In this document: positions 36,113 to 45,052 of the stretch, piece by piece
How positions within the stretch are numbered: the first letter of the stretch is position 1
Layout: each line of letters starts with the position of its first letter
From: Billgrantia campisalis
GTDB lineage: Bacteria; Pseudomonadota; Gammaproteobacteria; Pseudomonadales; Halomonadaceae
Length of the DNA: 64,000 nt
Assembly: GCF_022341425.1 (NCBI RefSeq)
Contig: NZ_JABFUC010000001.1
Span: 1-64,000 of the forward strand
Direction: 5' to 3'
Position numbers and translations under genes: made by a program
The notes under the pieces: model-generated
Databases searched by the model: none
Told to the model about the DNA's origin: nothing
The model's input: only the letters and a program-made list of their open reading frames with translations

Positions 36113-36218
36113 GTGCGCTCCCTGTTGGGTCACGTGGACGCCGAGGCTGCCGGGGCAATACCCGAGCATGGCACTCAGCCTTTTTATGCTGGCCTTCATT
36201 CTACTGATGCCGGGCGCA

Positions 36219-36247
36219 TTGCGCATCCCCCGCCGGCTGGCTAGGAT
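36219..36247 (+). promoter_or_regulatory. Candidate sigma-70 promoter of argF
   Basis: TTGCGC at 36219-36224, a 17-bp spacer and TAGGAT at 36242-36247, about 30 bp before the argF start. Match quality is moderate. No clear ArgR box was recognised. Confidence 0.4.
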
Positions 36248-36276
36248 GGGGGTTTTTTCGCGCGGAGAGATCCCTC

Positions 36277-37197
36277 ATGGCGACACGCCATTTCCTGACC
36301 CTGCTGGACCTGAGTGCCGACGAGCTTCACTACCTGATCCAGCGGGCGATCACGATCAAGAACCGCCTGCGGACCCAGGGACCGAGCTATTCGCCCTTCA
36401 CCAACCGCACCCTGGCGATGATCTTCGAGAAGTCGTCGACCCGGACCCGGGTCTCCTTCGAGACCGCCATGACCCAGTTCGGCGGCCATGCGCTGTTTCT
36501 CTCGCCGCGCGACACCCAGCTGGGCCGGGGCGAGCCGGTCGAAGACACCGCTCGCGTGCTGGCGGAAATGGTCGACGCGGTGATGATCCGCACCTTCTCC
36601 CACCAGGGCCTGGAGCGCTACGCCGCCGCCAGCGCGGTGCCGGTGATCAACGCCCTCACCGACGACTACCACCCCTGCCAGCTGCTGGCCGACGTCATGA
36701 CCTGGACCGAGCTACGCGGCAGCGTCAAGGGGCGCACCGCGGTCTGGGTGGGTGACGGTAACAATATGTGCCACTCCTGGATTAACGCCGCCCGTCGGTT
36801 CGATTTCCAGCTGCGTATCTGCTGCCCCGAGGGCTACGAGCCGCGCCAGGACATTCTCGAGGCCGCGGGCGAGCGAGTGACGATCCTGCGCGACCCCGCC
36901 ATGGCAGTGAGCGGCGCCGACCTGGTGACCACCGATGTCTGGGCCTCCATGGGCCAGGAGGAGGAGCAGGCCAAGCGCGAGGCCGACTTCGCCGGTTTCC
37001 AGGTCACCGAGGCGCTGCTCGACCGGGCCAAGCCAGACGCCCTCTTCCTGCACTGCCTGCCCGCCCATCGGGGCGAGGAGATCAGCGAGACCCTGCTAGA
37101 CGACCCCCGCGCCGTGGTATGGCAGGAGGCCGGCAACCGCCTGCACGCCCAGAAGGCGCTGATCGAATTCCTGCTGCTTGGCCGCGTCGAGGACTGA
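36277..37197 (+). CDS. argF: Ornithine carbamoyltransferase
   Basis: The 306-residue enzyme makes citrulline from ornithine and carbamoyl phosphate. STRTR (54-58) binds carbamoyl phosphate, HQGLERYA and HPCQLLAD follow, and HCLPAHRG near the end binds ornithine. The length and the short N-terminus are typical of anabolic enzymes. GGAG lies 10 bp before the ATG. Confidence 0.96.
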   Translation: MATRHFLTLLDLSADELHYLIQRAITIKNRLRTQGPSYSPFTNRTLAMIFEKSSTRTRVSFETAMTQFGGHALFLSPRDTQLGRGEPVEDTARVLAEMVDAVMIRTFSHQGLERYAAASAVPVINALTDDYHPCQLLADVMTWTELRGSVKGRTAVWVGDGNNMCHSWINAARRFDFQLRICCPEGYEPRQDILEAAGERVTILRDPAMAVSGADLVTTDVWASMGQEEEQAKREADFAGFQVTEALLDRAKPDALFLHCLPAHRGEEISETLLDDPRAVVWQEAGNRLHAQKALIEFLLLGRVED

Positions 37198-37234
37198 GAC
37201 CCCGCCGCCGGAAGCCGGCATCAACCATCGCAAA

Positions 37235-37256
37235 CCGCCGGATCAGTGTCCGGCGG
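37235..37256. terminator. Hairpin at the convergent ends of argF and the GGDEF-EAL gene
   Basis: CCGCCGGA and TCCGGCGG form an 8-bp stem with a 6-base loop. The stem overlaps the stop codon of the minus-strand gene. Confidence 0.5.
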
Positions 37257-39972
37257 CACAGGTCGAGCGCTCCAGCAGCGCGGTGAGCGCCTCGAGGGGC
37301 AGCGGGCGCGCGAACAGATAGCCCTGATACGCCGTGCAGCCGTGCTCGGCCAGCCAGTCGCAATGGGCCTGGGTCTCCACCCCCTCGGCGATCACCTCTA
37401 GCCCCAGGTTGCTGCCCAGGCTGATGATGGAGGCGGAGATCACCCGGTTTGCCGGGTCCTTGAAGAGGGTACGCACGAAGGACTGGTCGATCTTGAGCTG
37501 ATCCAGCGGCAGCCGGTTCAGGTAGGAAAGCGACGAATAGCCGGTGCCGAAGTCATCCAGCGAGAAGCGGATGCCCATCGCCCGGAGCCGGTTCATGGTC
37601 GCCTTGGCGACATCCGGCTCCTCCATGAAGACCGACTCGGTGAGTTCCAGCTTGAGGCGCTGCGGCCTTGCCCCCGTCCTGTCCAGGATCGCCTCCAGGT
37701 CGGCCACGAAGTCGGGCTGCTGGAACTGGTGCGGGCTGATATTGACCGCCATGGTCAGCCCGGCCTTGTCGGGCTCCGATGACCAGCGAGCCAGTTGACG
37801 GCAGGCGGTCTCCAGCACCCAGGCGCCGATCGTGACGATCAGGTAGCTCTCCTCCGCCACGGCAATGAAATCGCCCGGAGGCACCATGCCGTAGTCGGGA
37901 TGCTCCCAGCGCAGCAGCGCCTCGACCCCGGTAATCCGCTCGCGCTCATCCACCTGCGGCTGATAGAAGAGGCGCAGCTGATCGCGGCTCACCGCCTGGC
38001 GCAGGTCGCTCTCGAGCATGGCGCGCCGCACCGCTACCGCCTGCATCACGGGGTCGAAGAAGCGCAGGGTGTTGCGGCCGGCCTGCTTGGCCTGATACAT
38101 CGCCATCTCGGCCTGCTGCAGGCAGTCCTCCACGCTCTGGCTGCCGTCATCCAGCAGGGTAATGCCGATACTGCCCGACAGCTGATAGCGGTCCACCCCG
38201 AGCCGGAAGGGCTCGGCCAGGCTGCCCAGCAGCTTGCTGGCCACGCGCTCGGCCACCTTCGAGGCCTCGTCGATGGAGCCGCCCAGGTCTTCGAGCAGCA
38301 CGGCAAACTCGTCGCCACCCAGTCGGGCCACCAGATCCGACTCTCGGCTCGCCTCGGCCACCCGCTCGGCCACCCGCTGCAGCAGCTCATCGCCCTGCTG
38401 GTGGCCCAGGCTGTCGTTGATGTGCTTGAATCCATCCAGGTCGATGAACATCAGAGCCCCCTGATGCTCGCTGTGTCGGGCCTTGTGGATGGCTTGATCG
38501 GCCCGATCGAGCATCATGCGCCGATTGGGCAGCCCCGTCAGCGGATCATAGAAGGCCAGCCGATGGGCCTCCTGCTCGGCGGCGCGGCGCAGGGTCATGT
38601 CGCTGAGGGTGGCCACATAGTGGGTAGTCTCGCCGGAGTCGGTCCTCACCGCACTGATGGTAACCCACTGGGGGTAGGTATCACCGTTCTTGCGGCGGTT
38701 CCAGACCTCACCCTGCCAACTCCCCCGGGAGTGGATGGTCGTCCACATGTCGCGATAGAAAGCGGCGTCGTGGCGACCCGAGTTGAGCAGCCGCGGGTTC
38801 CGGCCCAGCACCTCTTCCGCGCCATAGCCGGTGATCGACTCGAAGGTGCGGTTGACCTTCTGGATGATCCCCTGGGCATCGGTGATGAACATCCCCAGAT
38901 GGGTATCGAAGGCCATGTCGGCGATGCGCAGCTCGGCCTGCAGCGAGCGGTTGATCTCCCACAACTGCTCCTCGCTGCGGTGCAGATCGGCCTCGGTGCG
39001 CGACAGGCGAAGGTAGTGCAGCAGGATGAACAGTCCCAGCACGGCAATGGTCAGCCAGCCCAGCGTCAACACCATGACCTTCTGGCGCCAGTCGGCCAGC
39101 ACGCTGGCGGTGCTGTGCCCCACGATCACCGAGAACGGCAGGCCCTCGAGCCGGCTGATGCCGAAGATCCGCCGGTCGCCGTCCAGCGGCGACGTCAGGA
39201 TGACCGTATGCCCATTGGGCTCATCGATCACCTCGGCCACCGCCGGCGCATCCACTGTCATGCCCAGCGCCTCAGTGGCCGACATGCCCTGCACTCCGGG
39301 GCGCCTGGCGATCAGGCGCATGTCGCTGTCGATGAAGGCGATGCTCTCCCCTGCGCCGAGCTGGATTCGCTGCAGGGCATGAGTGAAGAAGAACAGGTCG
39401 AGACGCGCCGCTGCCACCCCGGTGAAGCGCCCCTCGGCATCGAACATGCGGCGTAGATAGAGCATGCGGTGGTCGCCGGCCTCCGGGTCCCAGTAGACCG
39501 ACTCGAGCGCAGCCTCGGGGGACTGCAGGAAGTCGCGGATGAAGGCACGCTCCCCGGCGTCGTGCCCGGGAAAACCTGGACTGCCGGTGGAATAGAGGGT
39601 GTCGCCGGTATGGCCGATGATACCGATCGCATCGAGAAACGGCAGGTTCCGCTGGCGCTGGGAGACCAGGGTCTCGAAGGCCTCGACCAGCGGCTCATCG
39701 ATTCGGTCGCCCCCCTCCAGCGACAGGGCAAAGAGATTCGCCAGGCCACTCAGGGTATTGTCGATACTGGTGAAGGCGCCGGTGGCCCACTCGGCCACCA
39801 GCTCGCCGTGGGCAAGGGTCTTGTCGCGAGCCTCGTCGAGATCGCGCTCATAGCGCTCCATCAGCGCCCAGACCATCACCACCAGCAGGCCCAGCAGCGA
39901 CACGCCGTAGAGCAGCGTCGCCTGCCAGGCCGACCAGCGCCGATGCCGTTGTTGGACGTCACTTCGCATCAA
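37243..39972 (-). CDS. dCache-PAS-GGDEF-EAL membrane c-di-GMP enzyme
   Basis: The 909-residue protein has membrane helices at about 17-37 and 300-320 around a dCache-type periplasmic sensor, then PAS (about 345-465), GGDEF (about 475-640) and EAL (about 655-905) domains. Both active sites look intact: LGGDEF at 551-556 with the I-site RESD at 543-546, and EALLRW at 684-689 with DDFGTGYSS and EGVET later. It could make or break c-di-GMP depending on signal. It lies 64 bp after motB on the same strand, so it may be co-transcribed with the motor genes. It lacks the LapD-type periplasmic domain, so it is not lapD. Confidence 0.93.
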   Translation of the reverse strand: MMRSDVQQRHRRWSAWQATLLYGVSLLGLLVVMVWALMERYERDLDEARDKTLAHGELVAEWATGAFTSIDNTLSGLANLFALSLEGGDRIDEPLVEAFETLVSQRQRNLPFLDAIGIIGHTGDTLYSTGSPGFPGHDAGERAFIRDFLQSPEAALESVYWDPEAGDHRMLYLRRMFDAEGRFTGVAAARLDLFFFTHALQRIQLGAGESIAFIDSDMRLIARRPGVQGMSATEALGMTVDAPAVAEVIDEPNGHTVILTSPLDGDRRIFGISRLEGLPFSVIVGHSTASVLADWRQKVMVLTLGWLTIAVLGLFILLHYLRLSRTEADLHRSEEQLWEINRSLQAELRIADMAFDTHLGMFITDAQGIIQKVNRTFESITGYGAEEVLGRNPRLLNSGRHDAAFYRDMWTTIHSRGSWQGEVWNRRKNGDTYPQWVTISAVRTDSGETTHYVATLSDMTLRRAAEQEAHRLAFYDPLTGLPNRRMMLDRADQAIHKARHSEHQGALMFIDLDGFKHINDSLGHQQGDELLQRVAERVAEASRESDLVARLGGDEFAVLLEDLGGSIDEASKVAERVASKLLGSLAEPFRLGVDRYQLSGSIGITLLDDGSQSVEDCLQQAEMAMYQAKQAGRNTLRFFDPVMQAVAVRRAMLESDLRQAVSRDQLRLFYQPQVDERERITGVEALLRWEHPDYGMVPPGDFIAVAEESYLIVTIGAWVLETACRQLARWSSEPDKAGLTMAVNISPHQFQQPDFVADLEAILDRTGARPQRLKLELTESVFMEEPDVAKATMNRLRAMGIRFSLDDFGTGYSSLSYLNRLPLDQLKIDQSFVRTLFKDPANRVISASIISLGSNLGLEVIAEGVETQAHCDWLAEHGCTAYQGYLFARPLPLEALTALLERSTCAAGH

Positions 39973-40036
39973 ATTGAGACCTTACTCCAGAGAGCTTGCG
40001 TGTCGGGAGAGCGAACCATCCTTCCTTTTTCCCCAG

Positions 40037-40729
40037 CTAAAGCGCACCGACGCCCTTGCGCAGCAACAGTTCCACGCGACGGTTGGCGGCACGCCCCTCT
40101 GCCGTCTCGTTGCTCTCCAGCGGCCGGGTGTCGGCATAACCCACCGCGCGCATCCGTTTGGCCTCGACGCCCACCTCGTCGAGATGGCGCAGCACGGCGA
40201 TGGCGCGCGCCGAGGAGAGCTCCCAATTGGAGGGAAAGCGCGCAGTGGATATGGGGATACTGTCGGTGTGGCCTTCCACGGAGATCTCGCCGTCGAAGGC
40301 GTCGAGCACCTCGCGCAGGCTGGCCACGACCTCCCGGCCCTGGACGGTGAGCTCCGCCTGGCCGCTGGCGAACAGCAGATTGTCGTCGATGCGCAGGGTG
40401 ATCCCCTGCTGCCCCTGATCGACGCTGACCCCCTCGATATCGAGCCCGGAGAAGCGCGGCTGGAGCCCGTCATGGCGCGGCTGCAGCCCCGGCGACAGTC
40501 GCCCGGCCACCACCAGTGCCGCCACCCGGGCCTCCGGGGTGATCTGCTGATCGGCTTGCCCCCCATACTGGCTCCCCTGGGTCGCCATGCCGTTACCCAT
40601 CATCGACAGCAGCAGCACGAACAGGGTAATCAGTAGGGTCAGCACGTCCAGGTAGCTCATCAGCCAGCCCTCGCCGTCACCGTCGCCGGTCATCGGCTGC
40701 AGGGTGTCGCGGGTCGAGCGGTCAAGCAT
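40037..40729 (-). CDS. motB: Flagellar stator protein MotB-like (MotB/MotD/PomB family)
   Basis: The 230-residue protein has one membrane helix (about 24-44) with the ion-binding aspartate D28 in SYLDVLTLL, a plug/linker, and an OmpA-like peptidoglycan-binding domain (about 110-228) ending NRRVELLL. It forms the rotor-driving stator with the MotA-like protein upstream, whose gene overlaps it by 8 bp. Whether protons or sodium drive it cannot be read safely; sodium would be plausible in a halophile. Confidence 0.93.
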   Translation of the reverse strand: MLDRSTRDTLQPMTGDGDGEGWLMSYLDVLTLLITLFVLLLSMMGNGMATQGSQYGGQADQQITPEARVAALVVAGRLSPGLQPRHDGLQPRFSGLDIEGVSVDQGQQGITLRIDDNLLFASGQAELTVQGREVVASLREVLDAFDGEISVEGHTDSIPISTARFPSNWELSSARAIAVLRHLDEVGVEAKRMRAVGYADTRPLESNETAEGRAANRRVELLLRKGVGAL

Positions 40730-41537
40730 TCTGCCCGGCCTCGTCGGAGCCGCGGCGCCCGGCGGACGGATCCCTAATCTCGTCGTGGTAGTTGGCCACG
40801 AAGGAGTTCAGGGTCTCCTCGATGAAGGAGGGCAGGCGCCGCTTGGTGATCAGGGAGATGCCCTCGAGCACCATGTTCATGGCGATCAGGCGCTCCTCGG
40901 TGCGCCGCTCCAGCTTCACCGCAATCGGCTTGAATACCAGGTTGGCCAGCAAGATGCCGTAGAAGGTGGTGAGCAGCGCCACCGCCATGCGCGGGCCGAT
41001 GACGTGCAGATCCCCGGCCTCCATCACCTCCAGCATGTTCACCAGCCCCACCAGGGTGCCGATCATGCCGAAGGCCGGCGCATAGGTCGCCATGGTGCGG
41101 AAGATCTGCGCCTCGGCGTGCTCACGCGCCTTGAGCCGGGCAATGCGCCAGCGCAGCAGATCGAAGATCTCCTGCTCCTTGGTGTTGGCGATCACCAGCT
41201 GGATGCCGGTGCGCAGGAAGGGGTTGCGCGTTTTCTCCAGCGCCTCCTCAACCGCCCTGACATCGCCCTTGAACCACAGCCGCGACATATCGACCAGCTC
41301 CTTGATATCGTCGCGGGTATAGGTGTTCTCACGGCGAAAGACCAGGCCCACCAGGCGCACCACGCGCAGCACCTCCCTGAGCGGGTAGCTGATGAAGGTG
41401 GCCGCCATGGTACCGGCCAGCACGATGGCAAGCCCGGGCAAGTTCATGAAACTCTGGGGCGACTCGGCGGTAAAGAAAAGCACGCTGACCAGCAGGACAA
41501 TGCTCGCCAACATGCCGATAATCGTTGATGGGTTCAT
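40722..41537 (-). CDS. motA: Flagellar stator protein MotA-like (MotA/MotC/PomA family)
   Basis: The 271-residue protein has four membrane helices, at about 5-23, 33-50, and a pair near 165-215. The second pair carries the conserved YAPAFGMIGTLVGLVNML segment, and a cytoplasmic loop lies between the pairs. Sequence style is closer to PomA/MotC than to E. coli MotA. A FliA-type promoter lies just upstream, as for class 3 motor genes. Confidence 0.94.
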   Translation of the reverse strand: MNPSTIIGMLASIVLLVSVLFFTAESPQSFMNLPGLAIVLAGTMAATFISYPLREVLRVVRLVGLVFRRENTYTRDDIKELVDMSRLWFKGDVRAVEEALEKTRNPFLRTGIQLVIANTKEQEIFDLLRWRIARLKAREHAEAQIFRTMATYAPAFGMIGTLVGLVNMLEVMEAGDLHVIGPRMAVALLTTFYGILLANLVFKPIAVKLERRTEERLIAMNMVLEGISLITKRRLPSFIEETLNSFVANYHDEIRDPSAGRRGSDEAGQNA

Positions 41538-41577
41538 CTAGGGCTCCTAACTGCGGGGCGTCGAGTCTTGATCCATG

Positions 41578-41604
41578 TCATCGGCCGCGACGACCGAAAC
41601 TTGA
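41578..41604 (-). promoter_or_regulatory. Predicted FliA (sigma-28) promoter of motA-motB
   Basis: On the minus strand, TCAAGTTT (41597-41604), an 11-base spacer and GCCGATGA (41578-41585). This is within two mismatches of TAAAGTTT-N11-GCCGATAA. The expected transcription start is about 35 bp before the motA ATG. Confidence 0.75.
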
Positions 41605-41624
41605 GGCTTGGTCGATGCCCGGCC

Positions 41625-41651
41625 TCAAGTGTTGGCGTAAACGGCCGACAA
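41625..41651 (+). promoter_or_regulatory. Predicted FliA (sigma-28) promoter of the divergent EAL gene
   Basis: TCAAGTGT (41625-41632), an 11-base spacer and GCCGACAA (41644-41651). It is arranged back-to-back with the motA promoter. The two -35 boxes are part of an inverted repeat, ACTTGAGGC at 41599-41607 and GCCTCAAGT at 41622-41630. Confidence 0.72.
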
Positions 41652-41690
41652 CAAGAGAACAGCAATGTCTCCAGCGTACAAGGAGCCGAC

Positions 41691-42485
41691 ATGCGCCAAT
41701 GCGCTGAAGTGAAGGGCAAATGTGCCCGTTGTGATGGTGCACTGCCGTTCGAGTTCACCATGGCCTTCCAGCCGATCGTCGAGCTGACCTCGGCTCGGGT
41801 AACCACCCACGAAGCCCTGGTGCGCGGCCCCACCGGCGAGTCGGCCGTCAGCATCCTGTCGCAGGTCACGCCCGAGCTGCTCTACCGCTTCGATCAGGCC
41901 TGCCGGGTGAGGGCCATCGAGCTGGCCAGCCGGCTGGGCATGCGGGAAGACCTGTCGATCAACTTCCTGCCCAACGCCGTCTACGAACCCATGGCCTGCA
42001 TCCAGGCCACCCTGGCGATATCCGAGCAGGTGGGCTGGCCCACCCAGCGCCTAGTGTTCGAGATCACCGAGACCGAGAAGGTGCAGGATCAGGGCCACCT
42101 GCAGCGCATCATCGAGACCTACCGCGAGATGGGCTTTGCCACAGCGCTTGACGACTTCGGCAACGGCTACGCCAACCTGGACCTGCTCACCGAGCTTCGC
42201 CCCGACCGCCTCAAGCTGGACCGCGTCCTGATCATGGGCTGCGACAGTGACCCCCGCCGCCAGGCGATCCTGCGCGCCCTCGCCGATCTCGGCCGCGCGC
42301 TTGCCATCGACATGGTCGCCGAAGGCGTCGAGACCCGGGAGGAGGCACTGTGGCTGGGGCGCAACGGCCTGACCCACCAGCAAGGCTTCTACTATGCCCG
42401 CCCCCAGCTCGAAGCCCTCGCCACCGGCCTGTCACCCCGGCTGGAAGCGCTGCGCGAAGCCCTCGACGAGCCCGGTACGCCCTGA
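41691..42485 (+). CDS. Stand-alone EAL-domain c-di-GMP phosphodiesterase
   Basis: The 264-residue cytoplasmic protein is almost entirely an EAL domain. It has HEALVRG near 42, the N and E metal ligands in SINFLPN and EITETE, DDFGNGYANL, the KLD lysine and EGVETREE, so it is probably active. The short N-terminus has three cysteines. The start at 41691 follows AAGGAG; a longer frame to 41568 would begin upstream of the predicted promoter. Sigma-28 control would lower c-di-GMP when flagella are built. Confidence 0.9.
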   Translation: MRQCAEVKGKCARCDGALPFEFTMAFQPIVELTSARVTTHEALVRGPTGESAVSILSQVTPELLYRFDQACRVRAIELASRLGMREDLSINFLPNAVYEPMACIQATLAISEQVGWPTQRLVFEITETEKVQDQGHLQRIIETYREMGFATALDDFGNGYANLDLLTELRPDRLKLDRVLIMGCDSDPRRQAILRALADLGRALAIDMVAEGVETREEALWLGRNGLTHQQGFYYARPQLEALATGLSPRLEALREALDEPGTP

Positions 42486-42616
42486 CCCGGGCAACGAGCC
42501 GCGCCATTGACGGGCGCAATAGCATTCAACGCTGCACGGTGGGGACGCCGTGGCCTGCATCCCGTATCATGTGAACGATTCTGGTCACGTGCGCACCAGC
42601 AGAAAGGCAGACAGGC

Positions 42617-43819
42617 ATGACAGAGCAGCTGGAGATCGACCCTTGCACCATCGCCCTTCATCCCATCCACGATGCCGACCATCGGCACGTGGCGGACCGG
42701 GTCGCATATCGCCAGCAGGATGATCCGGAAAGTGACGATACCATGGCGGCCGCAGCACGCGCCCTGGCCAGCGCCGTCTATGAGCTTGGCGATGCCGGCC
42801 TGCTGGGCAACCGCACGCTGTTCGCCACCCTGCCAAGTGAATGGCTGGATCGCCCGGAGCTGCTGCCCACCCCGGCCCCGCGCATGGCACTCGGCGTCGC
42901 CGACGCCGAGCGGGTCGATGACACCCTGCTCGCCCGGCTGGACGAGATCCGCGAGCGCGGCTACCGGGTCGTAGTCCCCGCCAGCCTGCTCAACCAGGAT
43001 GTCGAGGCGCTGCTGCCGCGCACCGATATCGTGACGCTGGCCTCCACCGACGCGCTCGCTGCCGATCTCCTGGCGCAGCTACCCCAGCGCAAGATCAAGC
43101 TGCTGGTGGAAAACATCCGCACCCCCGAAGAGCTGGCGCGCTACCGCCAAATGGGCTGCCACTTCTACAATGGCGACTATCTGGCCCGCCCCAGCTTCAT
43201 CGCCGCCCGGCCGCGCGGCCGGCACGGCAACCGGGCTGCACAGATTCGCCTGATTCGCGCCCTCTACGACGACGACACCGACCTGCAAACGCTGCAGGAA
43301 CTGGTCGTACAGATGCCACACCTTCACGTGGCCATACTGCGGCGCGCCAACTCGAGCTATTTCAACCGCGGCGGCAAGGAGGTCGACCTGTCCCGCGGCA
43401 TGCAGGTACTCGGCCAGATCGAGCTGCGCCGCCTGATCCTGACCCTGACCCTGGCCAGCCTGCAGCCCTCCTCGCGGATCGTACTGCGCATGGCGCTGCA
43501 GCGCGCCTTCATGTGCCGCAACCTGTCGGCGCCTTTCGCCGAGCTCGACCCCGAGGACGCCTTCACCACCGGGCTCTTCTCGCTGATGGACGCCCTGCTC
43601 GAGCAGGACCGCGACACCCTCTTCGAGCAGCTGCCGCTAAGCCAGCCGATCCTGCGCGCGCTGAGACACCGCGAAGGGGCTCTGGGGGCGGTACTGCAGC
43701 TCTGCGAGGACCATGAGCGCCAGCTGGAAGCCTCCGACTCGCAGACGCCGTCCGACCGGCTGCACCAGTGCTACCTGGACGCCCTGGACAGCACGCGCTC
43801 GCTGATGGGGCATCTGTGA
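42617..43819 (+). CDS. EAL-like/HDOD-domain signalling protein (YuxH family)
   Basis: The 400-residue protein has an N-terminal EAL-like fold (about 10-190) lacking the EAL, DDFG and metal-ligand motifs, and a C-terminal HDOD domain (about 200-390). Proteins of this YuxH-like layout are not expected to hydrolyse c-di-GMP and usually act by protein binding in motility or biofilm control. It is convergent with fliA, 60 bp away. Confidence 0.85.
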   Translation: MTEQLEIDPCTIALHPIHDADHRHVADRVAYRQQDDPESDDTMAAAARALASAVYELGDAGLLGNRTLFATLPSEWLDRPELLPTPAPRMALGVADAERVDDTLLARLDEIRERGYRVVVPASLLNQDVEALLPRTDIVTLASTDALAADLLAQLPQRKIKLLVENIRTPEELARYRQMGCHFYNGDYLARPSFIAARPRGRHGNRAAQIRLIRALYDDDTDLQTLQELVVQMPHLHVAILRRANSSYFNRGGKEVDLSRGMQVLGQIELRRLILTLTLASLQPSSRIVLRMALQRAFMCRNLSAPFAELDPEDAFTTGLFSLMDALLEQDRDTLFEQLPLSQPILRALRHREGALGAVLQLCEDHERQLEASDSQTPSDRLHQCYLDALDSTRSLMGHL

Positions 43820-43879
43820 GGCGTCATCCCCGGCACCCTGGCGCCGCCCTCCCGGCCGATCGTTTCCAGCCTGCCGACC

Positions 43880-44584
43880 TCAGTCGCGGTTGGCGAGGCG
43901 CGCCCGCAGCCGGCTGACCGCCTGGCTATGCAGCTGACAGACCCGGGACTCGGTCACGCCCAGCACGGCGCCAATCTCCTTGAGGTTGAGCTCCTCCTGG
44001 TAGTAGAGCGCCATCAGCAGCTTCTCCCGTTCTGGCAGCGCCTCGATGCCTGCCACCAGCTGCTGCCGCTTCTGCTGATCGATGAGCTGATTGAAGGGCG
44101 TATCGACAGCGGCATCGTCCACCCCCGGCTCCACCCCTTCCTCGAGCAGCGCCTCGAAGGGCAGCAGGTGTCCGCTGTTGGTATCGTTGAGCAGCTGCCG
44201 ATAGTCCTCTAGATCCATGTCCAGTTCGGCGGCGATCTCGGTCTCTTCGGCGGGACGCCCCAGCTGCTGCTCTAGCCGGCGCACGGTTTCATCCACCGCC
44301 CTGGCGTTGCGGCGCACGCTGCGCGGCAACCAGTCCCGGCTGCGCAGCTCATCGAGCATGGCGCCACGAATGCGCTGGCTGGCGAAGGTGGCAAAGCTGG
44401 CCCCCTGGGCCGCATCATAGCGCCCCATCGCCTCGAGCAGCCCGACCATGCCGGCCTGGATCAAGTCATCCAGCTCGATGCTCGCCGGCAACCTAACCTG
44501 CAGCGTGAGCGCCTGACGCCTTACCAGCGGCAGGTACTCGTTGAGCAGATCGCCCTGATCTATCTTGCCTCGTGCTGTGTACAT
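43880..44584 (-). CDS. fliA: Flagellar RNA polymerase sigma factor FliA (sigma-28)
   Basis: The 234-residue sigma factor has region 2 (about 15-85, DLIQAGMVGLLEAMGRYD then FATFASQRIRGAMLDELR), region 3 and region 4 (about 180-230, LNLKEIGAVLGVTESRVCQLHSQA). It directs class 3 flagellar and chemotaxis promoters; four matching promoters are seen in this window. It is the last gene of the flhB-flhA-flhF-flhG-flhE-fliA run. Confidence 0.96.
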   Translation of the reverse strand: MYTARGKIDQGDLLNEYLPLVRRQALTLQVRLPASIELDDLIQAGMVGLLEAMGRYDAAQGASFATFASQRIRGAMLDELRSRDWLPRSVRRNARAVDETVRRLEQQLGRPAEETEIAAELDMDLEDYRQLLNDTNSGHLLPFEALLEEGVEPGVDDAAVDTPFNQLIDQQKRQQLVAGIEALPEREKLLMALYYQEELNLKEIGAVLGVTESRVCQLHSQAVSRLRARLANRD

Positions 44585-44602
44585 GCTGTCATCTCGCGGC
44601 CG

Positions 44603-45052
44603 TCACTCCCGCCCGGGCGGGGTCGTACGGTTCATGTCTGGCGGCTCATGGTTCACGATCACTTGTAGCCCCTGCAGCGTCAGTGCACGCTGGCGCTGAT
44701 CGCGCAGCGCAAAGCGAAAATGCAGCGGCGCATCGGCCGGCAGCCCGGCAAGCGCCTCGGTCTGGCCCCGCGGCCCGGACAGGGCAACGCAGTGTCCCGG
44801 GTGGCAAAGCCAAGCCTGCACCTCGCCGCCCGGCGGCAGTCGGTACTGCCAGCTCACCCGGCCGATCCACTGCCCCTGGGCCAGCGCCGGCGAAGACGTC
44901 GTGAGCGGCGCCGAGTGTGCCGGCCGATCCACCATGGCTACCCGGACCGAGGGCGCCGTGGCCACCCAGCTTCCCGCCGCCTGAACCTGGGCGACCAGCA
45001 GCACCGCGCTCAGCGCCAGCCCAAGCCCGATTCCTGCACGACAGCGACTCAT
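44603..45052 (-). CDS. flhE: Flagellar protein FlhE-like
   Basis: The 149-residue exported protein has a signal peptide (about 1-26, cut after VQA), then the FlhE pattern GSW near the mature start, ISWxY-like VSWQYRL, an LC-x4-C pair (LCHPGHC) and a hydrophobic FRFAL segment followed by VIVNHE. FlhE of enteric bacteria is a periplasmic protein limiting proton leak through the flagellar export gate. It overlaps the FlhG-like gene by 4 bp. In enterics flhE follows flhA; here it lies between flhG and fliA. Confidence 0.75.
   Translation of the reverse strand: MSRCRAGIGLGLALSAVLLVAQVQAAGSWVATAPSVRVAMVDRPAHSAPLTTSSPALAQGQWIGRVSWQYRLPPGGEVQAWLCHPGHCVALSGPRGQTEALAGLPADAPLHFRFALRDQRQRALTLQGLQVIVNHEPPDMNRTTPPGRE

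Noticed and set aside
37795..39456. 553-codon plus-strand frame opposite the GGDEF-EAL gene
   Set aside because: Shadow frame; the minus strand encodes clear dCache, PAS, GGDEF and EAL motifs.
37243..39972. Possibility that the GGDEF-EAL protein is LapD, the missing receptor for the adhesin system
   Set aside because: Both catalytic sites are intact and the periplasmic part looks like dCache, whereas LapD has degenerate GGDEF/EAL domains and its own LapG-binding domain.
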